Assembly (NCBI GenBank): GCA_014084085.1
Contig: NPFB01000166.1
Coordinates: 40,528 to 51,684 of the forward strand
Direction: 5' to 3'
Length of the DNA stretch: 11,157 bases
DNA from: Hondaea fermentalgiana
Lineage: Eukaryota > Sar > Bigyra > Thraustochytrida > Thraustochytriidae
Shown: in pieces, positions 1 through 5,200 of the stretch
How positions within the stretch are numbered: position 1 is the stretch's first letter
Layout of the letters: each line of letters starts with the position of its first letter
Position numbers and translations under genes: made by a program
Notes under the pieces: generated by a model
The model's database searches: none
Told to the model about the DNA's origin: nothing
What the model saw: the letters and a program-made list of their open reading frames with translations, nothing else

Positions 1-366
1 TCGCAGACTACGGCGGCGGCGGGAGGCCGCGCGGGCTCGCGCGGGCGGCGGCGCGGGCGGCCAGCCAGGTGGTCAGCGCCTGCGCCTGCAAAAGCGGGAC
101 GGCGAGTGGCCGTCTAACGGCGGCAGTTAGTGAGCGCGTGTGTGCGGGACGAAGAGAGCGCGTCCGGACCGTCTCCAAAGGGGCCCGGTACGATATTGCT
201 TACGGTTAGTGGTACCATGATGCGAGCAAAGCAACGCAATGCAATGCACGGAGCGTCCGCCATACCGCTGGGGAGATCGCACGTCAAACACGGGGCCAGG
301 GAAAGAGCTAGCCACCACGGGCCCGAGAACGGATCCGGACGCGGCTGCGGACGTCGGCGGGGCAGC

Positions 367-372
367 CACGTG
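367..372. promoter_or_regulatory. G-box (CACGTG) upstream of the secreted-protein gene
   Basis: A perfect CACGTG palindrome lies about 150 bp before the start codon at 525. This hexamer is the classic core site of bHLH and some bZIP factors in eukaryotes. A single hexamer can occur by chance, especially in GC-rich DNA, but here it runs straight into the GACTC/GAGTC inverted repeat at 372-385. Its role is inferred from position only. Confidence 0.3.
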
Positions 373-393
373 ACTCGGCTGAGTCGAGCCGAG
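372..393. repeat. Overlapping inverted repeats with GACTC half-sites
   Basis: Two perfect inverted repeats overlap. GACTC (372-376) and GAGTC (381-385) flank a 4-nt spacer, and CTCGGCT (374-380) and AGCCGAG (387-393) flank a 6-nt spacer. TGACTC is also the half-site of AP-1/GCN4-type bZIP factors, so this may be a regulatory palindrome. A related TGACT...AGTCA palindrome lies upstream of the next gene at 2081-2099. Confidence 0.4.
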
Positions 394-407
394 CCGCGTC
401 GAGCGAG

Positions 408-426
408 GCCTGCCTGCCTGCCTGCC
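408..426. repeat. GCCT tetranucleotide repeat
   Basis: Four full GCCT units and a partial fifth lie about 100 bp upstream of the ATG at 525. It is a simple microsatellite in the probable promoter or leader, with no evident coding role. Confidence 0.7.
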
Positions 427-472
427 CACCTACATGCAAACCTTCAACGCGACGCGCCAGAGCAAACAAGCT

Positions 473-520
473 GACAAGCGAGCGAGCAAGCGAGCAAGCG
501 AGCGGACGAGCGAGCGGGAG
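473..520. repeat. Period-8 (AGCGAGCA-like) repeat in the leader
   Basis: About six degenerate 8-bp units, best matched by AGCGAGCA at 481-488 and 489-496, run up to four bases before the ATG at 525. The plus strand is purine-rich and nearly free of T, so the leader just before the start codon should be weakly structured. Confidence 0.65.
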
Positions 521-524
521 AAGG

Positions 525-1289
525 ATGGGCAAGAGCGCGCGCACAGCGGCGCTGGCGGCGGCCGTGGCGGCGCTGGCGGCGGCGGCCGCCAACCTGCAGC
601 CCGCGGAGGGCTTTCTCTTTGACACGCCGTGCCTGGCGAGCGCGCTGGACGGAGAGTGCCAGACAGCGGTGAACCTGTGCGAGAGCGATGCCACGTGCAG
701 CGCGGCGCTCGAGGGGACCGAATCCGATGACATGATGACCGCAATCCAGAGCACTCAGGCTCTGCTTAGCTCCGAGCTGGGATCCTTTGTGGCCGCTTGC
801 GCATCGTGCTCCGGTGACGCGTGCTATGATGAATTTGAGTCCGCGCTCACCACTGCCTTTGGCAATGGCACCATCGTCAACGGGACCTTGGCCCAGCTCC
901 AAGAATACTGCCCCATCACCGATGTCCTGCCGGACGCACAGTGCATTTTCACCACCTGTGCCGAGAGCATGTTGGACTGCGTCGAAGACCCTGTTTGCTA
1001 CGGATACCTGCAGGAGCTCATGGTCACCACGGACCCTGACGCGCTTGGGGCTCTCTTTCAAGAAGCCATCACGCAGAGCCCGACGATTCTCCCGGGACTC
1101 ACGTGCGCAGCTTGCTCCTGCCCGGACGATCTCACTGCTCTCATCTCCAGCCAAGAGATCCTTGCCGCTGCGCAAGGCTTTTGCGGTGGAGGAGACACAA
1201 ATGCTCCCTCTGCCGCTTCGAGTTACGGAGCTTCCGCCGTTCTTTCTCTTGTCCTCGCGCGCGCCGCCGTGGCCAGCAACTTCTTCTAA
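525..1289 (+). CDS. Secreted Cys-rich protein, duplicated 8-Cys module, probable GPI anchor
   Basis: The product has 254 residues. The start is chosen because AAGGATGGG gives A at -3 and G at +4, and because it opens directly into a signal peptide: K3 and R6, then an Ala/Leu-rich hydrophobic run at about 8-22. The mature part has 16 cysteines in two halves. C45-x6-C52-x5-C58 is matched exactly by C145-x6-C152-x5-C158, and C92-x2-C95 by C194-x2-C197, with 33 and 35 residues in between. Other cysteines are C36, C100, C129, C140, C199 and C220. N114-G-T and N119-G-T are N-glycosylation sequons. The tail (about 224-254) is small, Ser/Ala-rich and then hydrophobic, as in GPI-anchored proteins, though R246 interrupts the hydrophobic stretch. 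Inferred location is the cell surface or extracellular space; function is unknown. The C-x6-C-x5-C spacing recalls GDNF-receptor/GAS1-type domains, but so short a pattern does not prove kinship. No intron is evident. Confidence 0.8.
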   Translation: MGKSARTAALAAAVAALAAAAANLQPAEGFLFDTPCLASALDGECQTAVNLCESDATCSAALEGTESDDMMTAIQSTQALLSSELGSFVAACASCSGDACYDEFESALTTAFGNGTIVNGTLAQLQEYCPITDVLPDAQCIFTTCAESMLDCVEDPVCYGYLQELMVTTDPDALGALFQEAITQSPTILPGLTCAACSCPDDLTALISSQEILAAAQGFCGGGDTNAPSAASSYGASAVLSLVLARAAVASNFF

Positions 1290-1823
1290 TCCCCCCCCCA
1301 CCTCTTTGCAAACGTGGCTTCGATTGCCAGGAATCTGCAATCTATCCTCTTACTAACTATTGAATGAACGGTACAATTTTTGAGCAAGAAGAGGCAAAAG
1401 TATGCTAGGAAGAGAGCTTTGGCTTTGCGGGATACTTTCTCTGCTCGGTCGCAGGAATCAGGAATCATAATTAGCCCGCGTCACGCTTTGTTCTCAACTT
1501 ACTACATTTCCTCATTTGTCAGCAGGTTCTTTCTTGGCGTTGCACATCTCGATCGATCCGGCTTTCCGGTCTTCATGCGGGCTACATAGTATACAGCTTC
1601 GCTCTCCCTCGTTCAATCGCTCTCTGTAATGAGCGGATTTTGCCCTCAACGCTTTCCACCATCGCCGAACTGCTGCCTGCTGACTTTCTCTCCAAAGCGC
1701 AAAGACAGAAAATGATTCACAGTCAAGAGCAAAGCAAGGCACACCTGTCTTTTTTCCAATTACGGTTGATATCGGTTACAAAACGTCAAAAGCCGAAACG
1801 TCTAGGGTTGACGCAAAAATCAG

Positions 1824-1904
1824 GTTAGGTTTGGGAGTTTCGAGGGGTGGTCAACGGATCTATCTCTTTGCTGATGACTCTCTCTCTCTCCCTCCTTGTG
1901 ACAG
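1824..1904 (+). other. Candidate 5'-UTR intron of the CFAP43-like gene
   Basis: The right end looks like a 3' splice site: a branch-like CTGAT at 1871-1875, a CT-rich tract from 1878 to about 1896, then GACAG ending at 1904. A possible donor, CAG followed by GTTAGG, begins at 1824 and would give an 81-nt intron. The donor is weak because it lacks the usual purine at intron position 3. The CT tract could equally be a plain microsatellite. Confidence 0.25.
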
Positions 1905-2045
1905 AAAACATTGAGAGCGGCTGGCCGGTCAATCGCTCTGTCAGTCTAACGAGCCGGGCAGTTGGATGAGCGGAATTTGTCTGTACCTTACTTTTTCATC
2001 TTTTGGGCACGAGCTAGGGAAAAGCAAAGACTGTCTCTTGCACTG

Positions 2046-2080
2046 CGTCGCGTCGCGTCGCGTCGCGTGGCGTCGCGTCG
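2046..2080. repeat. CGTCG pentanucleotide array, seven units
   Basis: Seven contiguous 5-bp units are all CGTCG except the fifth, which is CGTGG (2066-2070). The array lies in the promoter or leader of the CFAP43-like gene, about 200 bp before its ATG. Confidence 0.85.
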
Positions 2081-2099
2081 GCTGACTGCGCGAGTCAGC
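2081..2099. repeat. Inverted repeat GCTGACT / AGTCAGC
   Basis: Perfect 7-bp arms (2081-2087 and 2093-2099) flank GCGCG. The arms contain TGACT/AGTCA half-sites of the kind bound by AP-1/GCN4-type bZIP dimers, here with a 5-bp spacer. It sits between the two pentanucleotide arrays. It could act as a DNA palindrome or as a hairpin in the leader RNA. Confidence 0.5.
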
Positions 2100-2113
2100 T
2101 GATTGATCGCGCC

Positions 2114-2148
2114 AGCTGAGCTGAGCTGAGCTGGGCTGAGCTGAGCTG
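2114..2148. repeat. AGCTG pentanucleotide array, seven units
   Basis: Seven contiguous 5-bp units are all AGCTG except the fifth, which is GGCTG (2134-2138). The array has the same period, unit number, length and variant position as the CGTCG array 33 bp upstream. It ends about 135 bp before the ATG at 2283. Confidence 0.85.
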
Positions 2149-2282
2149 ACTGCGGCGGCGGCGACGACGACGGCAGTGGCTGTACCTGCGACTTGCTTGC
2201 CATCGGAACAGCACACTACTAAAGCAAAACGAAACAAGGCACAGCAGAGCAGAGCAATTTGCCATTTCTGTGAACAAACATC

Positions 2283-5200
2283 ATGGCGATGTCCTTGCGC
2301 TTCGTCAGCGGCGCTGCGACGCAAGCCGCGCTCGCGGGAGAGCAGAGCATCATTGATGTGTGCGGCACCACACTCGGCATCACCGACGCCAAGACTGGAA
2401 TTCAGACTTTCTCGCACAAAAACGAGCCTGCACCTGTTGCATCACTGCAGCAGGATGCACGAGAGCTTCGGAACATCACGGCGCTTTGTACCGGGCCAAA
2501 GGGCACCTATGCGTACTCCAGGCCAGCTGAGCGCCCCGCCGTGGTTGTTCGAGCACTCGATGACAAGGCCGAATCGAACTTTGAGCTCGCAAATGGTGCC
2601 GAACTGGCTCACGCGGCGCTAGCCTTCGCGCGAGACGGCACGCGTCTTGCCGCAGTCGGCGCAGAGCTCAGCCGCGAGCTCGTCATTTGGGACTTGCGAT
2701 GTCCCGACAAGAGCATTCTCGCTCGCAAGGAACTTCACACCGACCTCGACAAGGTTTCCTTCTGCCCTCTGGATGCCAACTACCTTGCTTGTGCCGGACC
2801 TGGTGGCCTCCGTCTCCTCAACATTGCGGAAACCTCAAAATCACACGAACTTCACGAAAGCACCTGCGAGACGCTGAGCCAAAGTCCGGTCAGTGACTTT
2901 GCCTGGAGCAAGGATGGCCAGCTTCTTGTCCTGACAGCGCAACACATTCTCCGAGTTGACCCGCGCTCTGGCCAAGTCATCAAACAGGTCGAAAACGATT
3001 GCAAAGCAATCACCATTCGCGCCATCAAAGGCTTTCTTCTCATGGGCACAGAAGACGGCTCGCTTCTCTGGACCTCGGAATCCACCTTTGCCGTAATTCA
3101 CAGCGCCACGCCTTGCGTGTCTGGTTTCGTCGCGGATCCCTACGACCTTTCTTCGCCGCAAACTGACGAAGCGAGTGCTCTCCGTTCTCCTATTGTTGCA
3201 CTGCGTCTCAACGACAACTTCACAAAGGTCCTCGTCATTACGAGTCGTGGCGATCGCTTCGTGGTCAGCACCCATATTCCGACCGATGGAGGGAATGCGG
3301 ACTTTGAATTGATCTCGAGCGCTCATGCCGACGCTGTGCTTGCCATGGCGCCCGTTCTTACCGGGCCGCGCGGTTCCCCCGGTCTTCTGGCTTCCATTGG
3401 TCAGGATTCTTCCTTGCGTATTTGGGACGCGACCTCGGACTCGCGCGTGCCTCTTGCTCAAACCATCATTCGTGATTCTGCCGAGGAGCTAAGCACGCGT
3501 CGCAAGCTCACTTCCTTGGCCTCAAGCACCCACGCTCCCTTTCTCGCAGTCGGTACAAAGTGTGGTCTCGTCCTCGTTATTCAGGTGAGCAAACCGAGAA
3601 GTGGACCTTGGCGAATCCAAATTGTGCAGACGATCCGTGCACATGATCATGCCATCGCGCAGCTCGTCTTTAGCCCATGCGGGAATTTACTCGCCACCAT
3701 CTCCTCCGCGGAGGCCGTCATGAGCACCTTTCGCGTGAATCTTCCATCTCGATCCAAGCGGGACGCCATTGAGCTTGCGACTGTGACCGATCTTCCGGAT
3801 TACTTTCATCCCAGAGGCCTCGTCTGGCAGTCATCTGAGACCATTCTCATGGCGGGCCAGACTGTGCCCGACTCAGACCCGGACGCTCAAGCAACGGATA
3901 ATGTTCTGCTCGAGGCGAGCTTGCAGCGCGTCACGCTGCCATCCCTGTCCGAGATTAACAAGACTGGCACCATGCGAGCCATTGCTGAGCCTGCAGGGAC
4001 GATGCCGGTACCCAAGCATGGCGCCATCGGGGGCATGGTCCGCACCCCCAGTGGGCACATTCTTGCAACGCTTTTGCATAAGCCGCAGGAGATTGAGGTT
4101 CTTGCTCTCTCACAGGGCGACCAAGTCCAGGTATCGACGCTTCCGGCTCAAGCGCACGAAGGGCCAACCTGGGCACTCACGCAGCAGGGCCAGGCCATCG
4201 CGAGCGGCTCGCTAGACGGCACGGTGACGCTCTGGCTCGATGCCAAGGACACTGCAAAAATGGTGAAAACCTCGCAGGCAGTCTATGCGTCCTCCGTCAT
4301 GCCCTCGACCTTGTGCTTTACCAGTGACACCTCCGTGCTTGCAGTGGGTCTTGCCGACGGTGCTGTGGCCTTTGTTCCGATTCCTCGGTCTCTTCGAGAC
4401 GCCTCGCTCAAGGATGGCACTTCGGTGCGCGCCGCAGACGACGACAAACTTCAGCTTGTGCCTCAGGCCAACATTGGGACACAGTCGATGAGCGAGAGCG
4501 CAAAGTGGAAGAAACGCGCCCACGACGTCCTCGAGTCTGAGTTCGAGAAGAAGCGAAGCGAGCGCCGCGGCCACATCAAGGTCTTGCAAGAGCGTCTCTT
4601 TAGTCTGCTCGAGGCCAACAAAATGGTTTCGGATCTTGAAAAGCTGCCTCGCGAAGAGTTCGTCGTCGACGTCGAGGGCCGCAAAATCATTTGCCAGAGC
4701 AACGAGGCTGCTGCCGAGGCGCTCCGCGCAGAAATCGAGCAGGAGATTGCCGATCGCGAGGACCTGTATGCCCGCATCAAGCAAAACTGCTGGGAAGCCA
4801 TGGAAACGCCCTCGCGCGAGGTCCGCGCAGTCGACGCCGGTGAGGACAACAAGGTTCGCAACTTTCCTGTTCCCAAACAGAGCGCCGCCGAGAAGCGTCG
4901 CGTGGCGCGCGTCATGCAGATGCGCTCCATTGAGTTGCGGGAAATTCGTGCTGCTGCGGGACCCGAGACAGCGTCGAAGCGTAACACTTGGGCGACCGAG
5001 AGCGGCCCGATGCGCACCATTTCGGATGAGGTCGACTGGATCGTCAATGCCGGCGTCCTTAAACCTTCTCTCGATGATACGGGTCTAGATGGCCCCGGTG
5101 GAGAGGGCAATGGCGATGCTGGTGCCGCGGAAAAGGCCAAGACTGGCGATGATGCCGGCAGCGACGATGGCGCCGACGCCGACGCTGGCGATGCCGGCGA

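Larger units (their letters stand above)
1..524. other. GC-rich 5' flank of the secreted-protein gene
   Basis: No gene can be supported here. Several frames stay open because the DNA is very GC-rich; one plus-strand frame is open from the left edge to a stop near 208, but it has no recognisable protein character and is too short to call the end of a neighbouring gene. The stretch probably holds the promoter and 5' UTR of the gene starting at 525. It contains a CACGTG G-box at 367-372, overlapping inverted repeats at 372-393, a GCCT array at 408-426 and a period-4/8 purine-rich array up to about position 520. I see no convincing TATA box. An ATG at 434 opens a 62-codon upstream frame that runs past the main start in another phase. 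Confidence 0.5.
1290..2282. other. Intergenic region: 3' end of secreted-protein gene and CFAP43 promoter/leader
   Basis: No gene can be supported. The left part follows the TAA at 1287-1289, begins with a run of eight C and becomes AT-rich, as expected of a 3' UTR; no canonical AATAAA is seen. The middle has small open frames without protein character. From about 1820 there is a possible intron (1824-1904), then two pentanucleotide arrays (2046-2080 and 2114-2148) flanking an inverted repeat, then a GGC/GAC-rich stretch, and an A-rich leader running into the start codon at 2283. A 39-codon upstream frame opens at 1966 in weak context. The transcription start cannot be placed from sequence alone. 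Confidence 0.55.

Noticed and set aside
3..208. Plus-strand frame open from the left edge, possible end of a neighbouring gene
   Set aside because: Several frames are open here because of the extreme GC content. The translation is Ala/Arg/Gly-rich with no protein character, so a partial gene cannot be supported.
444..1340. 298-codon open frame on the minus strand
   Set aside because: It is antisense to the secreted-protein gene, whose signal peptide and cysteine pattern are clearly meaningful. The minus frame has no domain character and is open because of GC-rich codon bias.
1545..1562. tRNA B-box-like sequence near GATCGATCC
   Set aside because: No matching A-box, acceptor stem or cloverleaf could be formed around it.
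1512..1742. 76-codon minus-strand frame in the intergenic region
   Set aside because: It has low-complexity composition, no recognisable domain and no promoter or start context of note.
1763..1780. Possible RFX X-box upstream of the ciliary gene
   Set aside because: The half-sites around GTTGAT and GGTTAC do not fit the X-box consensus, and RFX control of ciliary genes is not established for this kind of organism.
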